A DNA stretch of 5,975 nt, from NCBI GenBank assembly GCA_903866285.1, contig CAIPMZ010000095.1:1-5975 (forward strand). Direction: 5' to 3'. The notes under the pieces are model-generated. The model had not been told where the DNA came from. It made no database searches and saw only the letters and a list, made by a program, of their open reading frames with translations. Positions within the stretch are counted from its first letter, which is position 1. Each line of letters begins with the position of its first letter. Below, piece after piece: positions 1 to 4,478 of the stretch. The position numbers and the translations under genes were made by a program. This DNA comes from an uncultured bacterium (lineage in GTDB: Bacteria > Patescibacteriota > Minisyncoccia > Moranbacterales > GWC2-37-73).

Positions 1-11
1 AGACCCGTTAT
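1..11 (-). other. IS110 right end: core CT and left-donor sequence
   Basis: Read on the minus strand, bases 11-3 are ATAACGGGT and bases 2-1 are CT. The same 9-mer occurs once more inside the element at 1082-1074, in the 5' strand of the proposed donor-binding loop. In IS621 the left donor guide has the sequence of the top strand of this end, so the match is what the bridge-RNA model predicts. The exact base of the core is inferred. Confidence 0.6.
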
Positions 12-18
12 AGGAAGC

Positions 19-24
19 TGTCAA
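19..24 (-). promoter_or_regulatory. Outward -35 box (TTGACA) in IS right end
   Basis: A perfect TTGACA on the minus strand overlaps the TGA stop codon of the transposase and points out of the element. It has no partner here because the window ends 18 bases further on. In a circular form joined through the CT core it would lie 17 bases upstream of TAGTAT (1214-1209), making a sigma70-type promoter for the bridge RNA and transposase. Junction promoters of this kind are known for IS110-family circles. Confidence 0.6.
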
Positions 25-989
25 GAGGTTGCGTATGTTTCTTGTAAAACAGTGGCATAATAATATCGCAAAAACTTACGTGCAACAGCAATAAGGCAAG
101 TAGTGTAATGTTTTTTTTGCTCAATTCTCAGACGTAAATAATATTCCTTGAAATGTGGATTATGCACTTTTAAGCCCCAAGCTATCTGATATAATATTTT
201 GCGCAGATAAGCGTTACCGCGTTTTGAAATCTTACCTTTGCCTTGCCATGTGCCACTGGAACGAGGCATCACATCAAGCCCTATGAATGCTACGAGTTGA
301 TCACGATTTGTAAATGTTTTATCCGCAAGCATGCATGAAAGAATAGCCATCTGATTTGCAGACACGCCACGCGTATTTTTTGTAAATTCACTAATGTGCT
401 CAGGAATGCTTTTACCAATCTGTTTTTGCAGTGATTTGATTTGTTTATCATATGTTTCGAGCAGCGTGTCATAAAGCGAAAAATCCAAATCCTCGCCAAG
501 CATAGATTGCGCTTGACGAAGTTGCTTAACATGAGATGATAGTTGCTGTTTCATTTGTTGCATTTTTGCAAGAGATGACACTAGTTTGCGAGAAGCAAGA
601 ACTGGTTTTGATGCCGTAAATACTGGCATATCTGGTTCCATGATGCCAATCTGCGCAAGCCTTAACGCATCAACGGCATCAGTCTTAGCATTACGAACTG
701 AACTCCTTTGATACTTCTTCGTAATGAGTGGATTGATACAATTGACCATGTATCCCTCTTGCGTTAGCATAAGGGCAGACAGAAGATGATAATCTCCTGT
801 TGATTCCAAAACGCAGGGGACGGTGTCAGCCGTCTTTTGCATTTTCAAGAGATTGCCTAGCTCGCAAATACCGACTTCGGTATTTGCAAATGTTTTACTT
901 AGTGACGTTTTGTCTGCAAAAAGAACTGCGACATCTACTTTGTCTTTGCTAACATCGATGCCGATACTGAGTGGCAATATTTGTTTCAT
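21..989 (-). CDS. IS110-family transposase (bridge-RNA-guided recombinase)
   Basis: This is the recombinase that excises and inserts the element, in the studied members as an RNA-guided enzyme working through a circular intermediate. The 322 residues match the family's usual length of about 320-350. The N-terminal RuvC-like DEDD domain shows D12 (in GIDVSK), E62 (in ESTGDYH), D104 and D107 (in KTDAVDA); spacing 50/42/3 is nearly that of IS621. Residues about 135-200 are a charged, probably coiled-coil linker. The C-terminal Tnp domain (about 205-275) has GLDVMPRSSGTWQGKGKISK, with S244 or S245 as the likely catalytic serine, then KRGNAYLRK. All key residues are present, so the enzyme is probably active. 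The ATG start has no clear Shine-Dalgarno sequence; its leader is the bridge-RNA region. The stop is TGA, overlapped by an outward -35 box. Confidence 0.97.
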   Translation of the reverse strand: MKQILPLSIGIDVSKDKVDVAVLFADKTSLSKTFANTEVGICELGNLLKMQKTADTVPCVLESTGDYHLLSALMLTQEGYMVNCINPLITKKYQRSSVRNAKTDAVDALRLAQIGIMEPDMPVFTASKPVLASRKLVSSLAKMQQMKQQLSSHVKQLRQAQSMLGEDLDFSLYDTLLETYDKQIKSLQKQIGKSIPEHISEFTKNTRGVSANQMAILSCMLADKTFTNRDQLVAFIGLDVMPRSSGTWQGKGKISKRGNAYLRKILYQIAWGLKVHNPHFKEYYLRLRIEQKKHYTTCLIAVARKFLRYYYATVLQETYATS

Positions 990-1026
990 ACATTTGTATG
1001 ATTACGAATTAATTTTTGTGAATAAT

Positions 1027-1201
1027 CTGTGCTTAGAAAGGTAGCCTAGTTGGTTATTGACACTAAATGTGTAACCCGTTATTGACCAAAAAAGCACGGA
1101 CATGCCATGCTGGTGTACGTACTCTTTTTTAGACACTATAAGTGTTGGGGTCAGTGTCATACGCCAGTAGGATTCACGCCTTTACTATATCATGGCATGT
1201 C
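1027..1201 (-). ncRNA. Putative IS110 bridge RNA
   Basis: Read on the minus strand, the non-coding left end folds into two modules. Module 1 has an 11-bp perfect stem (1201-1191 with 1109-1099) and an inner 8-bp stem with one G-U pair (1167-1160 with 1117-1110). That inner stem encloses an internal loop capped by the hairpin ACACU-UAU-AGUGU (1145-1133); this is the presumed target-binding loop. Module 2 has a 6-bp stem GUGCUU/AAGCAC (1097-1092 with 1034-1029) around an internal loop capped by ACAC-AUUUA-GUGU (1072-1060); this is the presumed donor-binding loop. Its 5' strand carries AUAACGGGU (1082-1074), identical to the right end. Its 3' strand carries ACUAGG (1050-1045), complementary to CCTAGT at the left end (1216-1211). 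The length of about 175 nt is close to the roughly 177 nt of the IS621 bridge RNA. The order target loop then donor loop also matches. Exact ends and folding are inferred by eye. Confidence 0.75.
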
Positions 1202-1205
1202 TATT

Positions 1206-1216
1206 GGTATACTAGG
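1206..1216 (-). other. IS110 left end: core CT and right-donor sequence
   Basis: On the minus strand this reads CCTAGTATACC, with the proposed core CT at 1215-1214. CCTAGT is complementary to ACUAGG in the 3' strand of the donor-binding loop, as expected for a right donor guide that pairs across the core. Bases 1217 and above are the interrupted host sequence. Confidence 0.55.
1209..1214 (-). promoter_or_regulatory. -10 box (TAGTAT) at IS left end, completed only in circular form
   Basis: TAGTAT on the minus strand matches TATAAT at 4 of 6 positions, including the important first T and A and the last T. In the inserted state no -35-like hexamer lies 17 bases upstream (TCTGCT at 1237-1232). 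In the circular junction the TTGACA of the right end would be exactly 17 bases away. The predicted transcription start, 6-8 bases downstream, falls at about 1202-1200, the first bases of the bridge-RNA stem. Confidence 0.55.
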
Positions 1217-1316
1217 GTTAGGAAGTAATAAAGCAGAAAGTAAAAAAGTGTGCTGGTTGAGGAATTGAATTAATTATAAATTATTAAAATTTAAAGGACT
1301 TAGGTTTGGAATTTTC

Positions 1317-1345
1317 TTTATGAACTTTTAAACTTTATGAACTTT
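1317..1345 (+). repeat. 12-bp direct repeat in the sod leader
   Basis: TTTATGAACTTT occurs at 1317-1328 and 1334-1345, a 17-base period, with a further AACTTT at 1331-1336. It lies just upstream of the superoxide dismutase ribosome binding site. It could be an operator or simply slippage in AT-rich DNA; nothing else supports a function. Confidence 0.4.
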
Positions 1346-1350
1346 AGGAA
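1346..1350 (+). promoter_or_regulatory. Ribosome binding site of superoxide dismutase
   Basis: AGGAA lies 7 bases before the ATG at 1358. It is the clearest Shine-Dalgarno-like sequence in front of any gene in this window and supports this start. Confidence 0.5.
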
Positions 1351-1357
1351 CTGAATT

Positions 1358-1945
1358 ATGTACGAACCAAAAAAATTTGAACATCTGTTAGGAATTGAAG
1401 GTTTTTCGGACGAACTTTTGAAAAATCATTTTACGCTCTATGAAGGTTATGTGGCTAACGTAAATAAGGTGAGTGATTTACTGGCCAAGCTGGCCGCCGA
1501 GGATAAAATGGCAACGCCTGAGTTTGCGGAAGTTACGCGTCGCTTCGGTTGGGAATTTAGTGGCATGCGCCTCCATGAACTTTATTTTGAAAATTTAATG
1601 AAAGGCGGCAGCGTCCTAGAATCAACATCTCCACTTGGTAAAAAAATCGTTGAGCAATTTGGCTCAGTTGAAAATTGGGAAAAACAATTCAAATCCCTTG
1701 GCACAATGCGGGGAATTGGTTGGGTGCTACTTTATTTGGATCAAGAAAATGGCAAGCTCTTTAATGTCTGGGTTAATGAGCATGACGCAGGACACCTAGC
1801 TGGTTGCGTGCCAATCTTAGTAATGGATGTTTTTGAACACGCCTACATGCTTCAATACGGCCTCAAAAAAGCTGACTACATCGAAGCTTTTACAAAAAAC
1901 ATTTGTTTCCACGTCGCCAACGCCCGCTTTTCTTCAGCGCAGTAG
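1358..1945 (+). CDS. sod: Fe/Mn-family superoxide dismutase
   Basis: The enzyme converts superoxide to oxygen and hydrogen peroxide. There is no signal peptide, so it acts in the cytoplasm. The 195 residues match the family (about 190-210). The N-terminal helical domain has H24 in NHFTLYEGYVANVN and H73 in LHELYFENL. The C-terminal alpha/beta domain has D157 and H161 in VMDVFEHAY. These four are the metal ligands. The first helix lacks the usual HHxxYV pair (LYEGYV here, with Y31 in the place of the conserved active-site Tyr), a variant form of the family that is one residue shorter at this point. The stretch NEHDAGHLAGCVP (140-152) occupies the second-shell region, but Fe versus Mn cannot be decided from it. 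The gene is alone, with a ribosome binding site upstream and a terminator 32 bases downstream. The IS110 element ends about 140 bases upstream and transcribes away. Confidence 0.96.
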   Translation: MYEPKKFEHLLGIEGFSDELLKNHFTLYEGYVANVNKVSDLLAKLAAEDKMATPEFAEVTRRFGWEFSGMRLHELYFENLMKGGSVLESTSPLGKKIVEQFGSVENWEKQFKSLGTMRGIGWVLLYLDQENGKLFNVWVNEHDAGHLAGCVPILVMDVFEHAYMLQYGLKKADYIEAFTKNICFHVANARFSSAQ

Positions 1946-1976
1946 GTAATTTGGGGTAAAACTAAAAGTAAGAAAG

Positions 1977-2004
1977 ACCAGTTCGAAAAAAGAGCTGGTT
2001 TTTT
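1977..2004 (+). terminator. Rho-independent terminator of sod
   Basis: Stem ACCAGTTC (1977-1984) pairs with GAGCTGGT (1992-1999) with one G-T pair and loop GAAAAAA, followed by a T run to 2004. It lies 32 bases after the stop codon. Confidence 0.9.
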
Positions 2005-2029
2005 GATAAAACGAAATTAAACGCTACTT

Positions 2030-2068
2030 AACATTCTCACATTCTTGAGAACTTCAGAATGTTATTTT
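2030..2068. terminator. Second hairpin, possible terminator
   Basis: AACATTCT (2030-2037) pairs perfectly with AGAATGTT (2056-2063) around an 18-base loop, followed by ATTTT. It comes just after the sod terminator and could be a weak backup. It has few GC pairs, so this is uncertain. Confidence 0.4.
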
Positions 2069-2326
2069 AAATTAGCTAAAGTGTGCATTTTGTTTATTGG
2101 ATGCTTTTTATTAGTATGTAATAAATCCAGGAGAGCCACGTAAGGACATCTTACAGAAAAAGATTTTTTTTATTTGCAAACAATGGTAAGATGTTGTCCT
2201 TGGTAAAAATGTGAGGATGTCGTTTTATTGGGGAGGATGGATAACGCTGGACAAAAAAGATATTTCGGGTATACTGGAAAGAGTTGAAAAAGTTTAAAAA
2301 CCCTAGGTTTTTGAAGAGTTGTACCC
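2069..2326. other. Non-coding stretch with hairpins
   Basis: No convincing gene is seen on either strand. It holds a long bulged inverted repeat: AAGGACATCTTAC (2142-2154) with the complementary arm at 2186-2201, 13 pairs and a 3-base bulge around a T-rich loop. It also holds a perfect short hairpin AAAAACC-CTA-GGTTTTT (2296-2312), which is terminator-like on either strand and lies 15 bases before the palindrome that precedes the next gene. Confidence 0.5.
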
Positions 2327-2353
2327 ATCTATATTGTATACTACAATATAGAT
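2327..2353. promoter_or_regulatory. Perfect 12-bp inverted repeat abutting a start codon
   Basis: ATCTATATTGTA (2327-2338) and TACAATATAGAT (2342-2353) are exact reverse complements with a TAC spacer. The right arm ends one base before the ATG at 2354. As DNA it has the form of a dimer-binding operator. As RNA it would place a hairpin where a ribosome binding site should be. Either reading suggests control of the downstream HTH gene, possibly by its own product. Confidence 0.6.
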
Positions 2354-3019
2354 ATGAAAGAGGTATACATAAAAAATAAAGCAATAGAGCTCAGAAAGAA
2401 GGGATATTCGTATGGCTTGATTTTAAAAGAAATCAAGATTAGCAAGAGCACCCTTAGTTCATGGCTGAAGGAAATTCCTTATGAACCAAATGAGGAAGTT
2501 TGGGCCAGAATAAAAACGGGGCCTCTTAAGTCAGGGAGAATAAAGCACAACAAAAGAGTTCGTGATATTGCTGATATTAAAAATGAAGCAAAGGATGAGC
2601 TTGGAGAGTTGAACAAAAGAGATTTATGGATGATTGGTCTGGGTCTGTATATGGGAGAGGGTGCAAAAACTCACGAAATTGTGAGAATTATCAATTCTGA
2701 TCCTAAGATGATTAAATTGGCAATAAAGTGGTTTAAGGATTGTTGTGGCTTGAAGAATGAAAACTTATCTGTTATGCTTTATATATATCCTGATAATGAT
2801 GTTAAGGAATGCGAAGTGCACTGGAGAAGGATTACGGGGCTGAAAGCTGAAAATTTTAGAAAAACTCAGATAGATTTGAGAAAAAATAAATCAAGCAAAA
2901 ATAAGAGAAAATTGCCATTTGGCACTGCTCATGTTTCAGCTGTTTGCAATGGAAATCCTGATTTTGGAGTAAAATTGCATCGCAGAATTATGGGTTGGAT
3001 GGAACATGCTCTTGATTAA
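2354..3019 (+). CDS. HTH plus LAGLIDADG-like protein (possible homing-endonuclease relative)
   Basis: The 221-residue basic protein begins with a helix-turn-helix (about residues 5-40, RKKGYSYGLILKEIKISKS then TLSSWLKEIP). A lysine-rich linker follows, then a segment LWMIGLGLYMGEGAK (91-105) that resembles a LAGLIDADG helix ending in the acidic E102. The next part (IVRIINSDPKMIKLAIKWF, then VHWRRITGL, then a lysine-rich patch at 177-186) fits one alpha/beta repeat of that fold. With only one such motif it would act as a dimer on a palindromic site. No signal peptide or membrane segment is seen, and no Shine-Dalgarno sequence; a perfect inverted repeat touches the ATG instead. The gene ends 7 bases before tRNA-Gly and may share its transcript. 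It could instead be a DNA-binding regulator that has lost cleavage. The gene call is firm; the LAGLIDADG assignment rests on motif recognition only. Confidence 0.8.
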   Translation: MKEVYIKNKAIELRKKGYSYGLILKEIKISKSTLSSWLKEIPYEPNEEVWARIKTGPLKSGRIKHNKRVRDIADIKNEAKDELGELNKRDLWMIGLGLYMGEGAKTHEIVRIINSDPKMIKLAIKWFKDCCGLKNENLSVMLYIYPDNDVKECEVHWRRITGLKAENFRKTQIDLRKNKSSKNKRKLPFGTAHVSAVCNGNPDFGVKLHRRIMGWMEHALD

Positions 3020-3026
3020 AAATATT

Positions 3027-3098
3027 GCGGGTGTCGTATAGTGGCTATTATATCAGGCTTCCAACCTGAGGAGGGGGGTTCGATTCCCCCTACCCGCT
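3027..3098 (+). tRNA. tRNA-Gly (anticodon TCC)
   Basis: A 72-nt cloverleaf. Acceptor GCGGGTG (3027-3033) pairs with TACCCGC (3091-3097) with one G-T pair, and the discriminator is T3098, usual for bacterial glycine tRNAs. The anticodon stem is TCAGG/CCTGA with loop CTTCCAA, giving anticodon TCC (3060-3062), which reads GGA/GGG. The T arm is GGGGG-TTCGATT-CCCCC (3074-3090). The D stem is weak (3 pairs). CCA is not encoded (TCA follows), so a CCA-adding enzyme is needed. Its last 20 bases are echoed by the repeats downstream. Confidence 0.96.
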
Positions 3099-3099
3099 C

Positions 3100-3142
3100 A
3101 AATTTTTAAAATCTCTAGGTTTATCCTAGGGATTTTAAATTT
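3100..3142. terminator. Hairpin terminator after tRNA-Gly
   Basis: AAAATCTCTAGG (3108-3119) pairs with CCTAGGGATTTT (3125-3136), 12 pairs with one G-T, loop TTTAT. An outer AAATTT pair (3100-3105 with 3137-3142) extends it across a 2-base bulge. The T-rich 3' arm fits termination of the tRNA transcript, and the symmetric form would also work on the minus strand. Confidence 0.7.
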
Positions 3143-3145
3143 GTT

Positions 3146-3312
3146 AGCGGTAGGAGGGAATCGAACGGGCAGAAGTTAAACAAGTTTTTGTTTAGTAAAA
3201 CAAAAACGCAGTGTGCGTCGACAAATGCGGATGAGCATTTGACGCTGCCCAGGGCAAGGAATGAACGAGCGACGGCGAGTGAATGACGCGGAATTCCAAC
3301 CCTACCCGCTCA
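3146..3312. repeat. tRNA-tail repeat, copy A
   Basis: The left end (3146-3166), read on the minus strand, copies the last 20 bases of tRNA-Gly (TTCGATTCCC then CCTACC-GCT) with two single-base indels. The right end carries CCCTACCCGCTCA (3300-3312), a direct copy of 3088-3100 across the tRNA end. The middle holds the hairpin GTTTTTGTTT-AGTA-AAACAAAAAC (3184-3207) and a bulged hairpin at 3208-3245 (AAATGC with GCATTT). Compared with copy B, the left 29 bases (3156-3184 vs 3372-3400) match at 24, a box GGGCAAGRAATGAAYGA (3252-3268 vs 3554-3570) at 15 of 17, and the right 31 bases (3282-3312 vs 3592-3622) at 29. The middles are unrelated. No coding region is seen. Confidence 0.8.
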
Positions 3313-3361
3313 TCATAAAATAAAACAAGGTCCTTTTTGGGACCTTGTTTTATTTTATGAT
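3312..3361. terminator. Perfect 22-bp hairpin, bidirectional terminator
   Basis: Arms 3312-3333 and 3340-3361 are exact reverse complements with loop TTTTTG. The loop-proximal part is GC-rich (AAGGTCC/GGACCTT) and the rest is A/T tracts, so either strand gives a stem followed by U-rich RNA. It separates repeat copies A and B, in the same place that the hairpin at 3100-3142 separates the tRNA from copy A. Confidence 0.8.
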
Positions 3362-3365
3362 AATT

Positions 3366-3622
3366 GAGAAGGGGAATCGAACCGTCAGCAGCGAAACAAG
3401 CTGGCTTTCAGCTCGCCTCGATTCGACAAAATGTCGTCTCGTTCAGTCGAAGCGGGCAGAAAACCAACGCGGGCGAATGTCGATGGATGCGACCATAGGA
3501 GCCTACCTGCCTATCGGCAGACAAGCCAGCAGGCAGGCATTCAGCGCTGACGCGGGCAAGAAATGAATGATCCGCCAGCTGGCGGAGAACAAATGACACG
3601 GAATTCCAACCCTGCCCGCTCA
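3366..3622. repeat. tRNA-tail repeat, copy B
   Basis: The same termini as copy A enclose a longer, GC-rich middle. The left end has GGGGAATCGAAC (3371-3382), the reverse complement of a T-loop and stem. The right end has GGAATTCCAACCCTGCCCGCT (3600-3620) followed by CA, one base different from copy A. The middle holds TTCGAC/GTCGAA arms (3423-3454), a near-perfect inverted repeat GCCTACCTGC (3501-3510) with GCAGGCAGGC (3529-3538), and a 16-bp palindrome (3571-3586). GC-rich palindromes of this style are common in CPR-type genomes. Open frames here read through repeats and are not genes. Confidence 0.75.
3571..3586. repeat. 16-bp perfect palindrome in repeat B
   Basis: TCCGCCAGCTGGCGGA is its own reverse complement and has no counterpart in copy A, where the same interval reads GAGCGACGGCGAGT. 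It may be a separate REP-like insertion within the repeat. Confidence 0.6.
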
Positions 3623-3672
3623 GTTAAAAAAACTGTAGGCTTATTCTTTGTACTGAATACTGATAAAATTTG

Positions 3673-3681
3673 TGATATAAT
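3673..3681 (+). promoter_or_regulatory. Extended -10 promoter of the membrane-protein operon
   Basis: TGATATAAT is a consensus extended -10 (TGnTATAAT). The hexamer 17 bases upstream (CTGAAT) is a poor -35, which an extended -10 can tolerate. It gives a leader of about 108 bases before the ATG at 3796. Confidence 0.5.
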
Positions 3682-3764
3682 GTAAAGATAAACCGTGTAT
3701 AATCTAATTGAATTAGTTAATCGAGTGGGAATGAAAGTTTTTTTTAAAAGATAGTTTTAAATTA

Positions 3765-3770
3765 TATAAT
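3765..3770 (+). promoter_or_regulatory. Alternative -10 box close to the operon start
   Basis: TATAAT with a weak TTTTTA 17 bases upstream would start transcription about 20 bases before the ATG. It lies in very AT-rich DNA, so it may be chance. Confidence 0.25.
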
Positions 3771-3795
3771 TAAATCGTGTTATTTTTTTAAAAAT

Positions 3796-4461
3796 ATGCA
3801 GAAAATAGTTTTAAGTAAATTTGGTTATTTTGCAATTGTTTTAGTATTTGTGATTGGAGGGATTTTTCTTTTTAATTTTTTTCTTTCAGCTACATGGCTC
3901 AAGGATGAGCCAGCTACGACATACGAAGAGCAACCAGTATTATATAAATTTGTGCTTTTTCCTAAAAATCAAGATGTGTCAGTGTATAGCGATGAGGCGC
4001 TCAAGCAAAAGGTCGGAACCTTGGCCGAAGCTGTGAAGGCTAACGGCCAAGAAGTTAAATCGGGCGTGGTAGCGACGGGTCTGTTCATCGCCGGGAAATA
4101 TACGACCGCATATGTGAAAACAAGCGACTTGAGCTACTTTGTAGACAACAGTGAAGCACAGCGGCTAGTAGCAAAGTATAATAGCATCTCCGAACAAATT
4201 AGCGACCCTGAGTTGATGATTTGGAATCCAAGGCAAAATAAGAACGGTACGACGACAATTGAATATACTTCGAGGGATGATAAACATCTTAGATCGACAA
4301 CCTATTCATATGTGATCAACGAAGCGACTATTGCGTCAGTTTATCCAATTAAAGCAGATGGAGGAATTGTTTGGGCTGTTTATTTTTGGTATGATTTCCT
4401 GTTTGGTATTTTCCTGCTTAGCATAACTTTCTTTTTCAAAAAATATTTTTTTCAAAACTAA
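3796..4461 (+). CDS. Membrane protein with SH3b-like external domain, function unknown
   Basis: I do not recognise a named family. The 221 residues show a short basic N-terminus, a membrane segment at about 10-30, an external domain at about 32-190 and a second membrane segment at about 191-214 ending in KKYFFQN, so both ends are probably inside the cell. Residues about 57-117 (DVSVYSDEALKQKVGTL, then TTAYVKTSDLSYF) have the look of a bacterial SH3 domain: an opening VYS strand, a hydrophobic middle and a closing YVKTSDL strand. Such domains often bind cell-wall peptides, but this is inference from pattern. No Shine-Dalgarno sequence precedes the ATG; TTTTTTTAAAAAT does. The next gene starts 17 bases after the stop on the same strand, so the two are probably co-transcribed and may work together at the cell surface. 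Confidence 0.85.
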   Translation: MQKIVLSKFGYFAIVLVFVIGGIFLFNFFLSATWLKDEPATTYEEQPVLYKFVLFPKNQDVSVYSDEALKQKVGTLAEAVKANGQEVKSGVVATGLFIAGKYTTAYVKTSDLSYFVDNSEAQRLVAKYNSISEQISDPELMIWNPRQNKNGTTTIEYTSRDDKHLRSTTYSYVINEATIASVYPIKADGGIVWAVYFWYDFLFGIFLLSITFFFKKYFFQN

Positions 4462-4478
4462 ACATTTAAAAAACTCAA

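Larger units (their letters stand above)
1..1215 (-). mobile_element. IS110-family insertion sequence, apparently complete
   Basis: A transposase of the IS110 family lies on the minus strand with a very short downstream end (bases 1-20) and a long structured upstream end (990-1213). This is the layout of the IS110 group (bridge RNA upstream of the gene) rather than the IS1111 group. There are no terminal inverted repeats, as expected for the family. I place the ends at a CT dinucleotide core on the minus strand, 2-1 at the right end and 1215-1214 at the left end. Three signals agree on this: a 9-mer next to the right core recurs in the putative bridge RNA, a 6-mer across the left core is complementary to that RNA, and joining the ends creates a promoter. 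The left-hand core sits at the very edge of the window, so the sequence beyond it cannot be checked. The element lies about 140 bases upstream of the superoxide dismutase gene and points away from it. Confidence 0.8.

Noticed and set aside
823..1044. 73-codon plus-strand frame across the transposase start
   Set aside because: It is antisense to the transposase N-terminus and to the proposed bridge RNA, with no independent coding signs.
1053..1086. GTTATTGAC direct repeat (1053-1061, 1078-1086) as a target-site duplication
   Set aside because: Both copies lie inside the two strands of the proposed donor loop, and IS110 elements do not make long target duplications, so it is part of the RNA's internal symmetry.
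2151..2384. 77-codon open frame on the minus strand
   Set aside because: It overlaps the start of the HTH gene and runs through the palindrome and hairpins. Its composition is just AT-rich sequence and no family is recognisable.
3146..3309. A tRNA-like or tmRNA-like RNA on the minus strand of repeat A
   Set aside because: The ends can pair as an acceptor stem with one bulge and a T-loop is present. However, the T stem does not pair, there is no tag reading frame, and copy B lacks the acceptor pairing. Mimicry of the tRNA tail fits better than a functional tRNA-like RNA.
3345..3599. Open frames of 73 (plus) and 63 (minus) codons in repeat B
   Set aside because: They read through the terminator hairpin and repeat palindromes, and their predicted proteins have no family features.
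3088..3622. CRISPR array
   Set aside because: There are repeated ends, but the units are over 150 bases and of unequal length, with no regular short repeats or cas genes.
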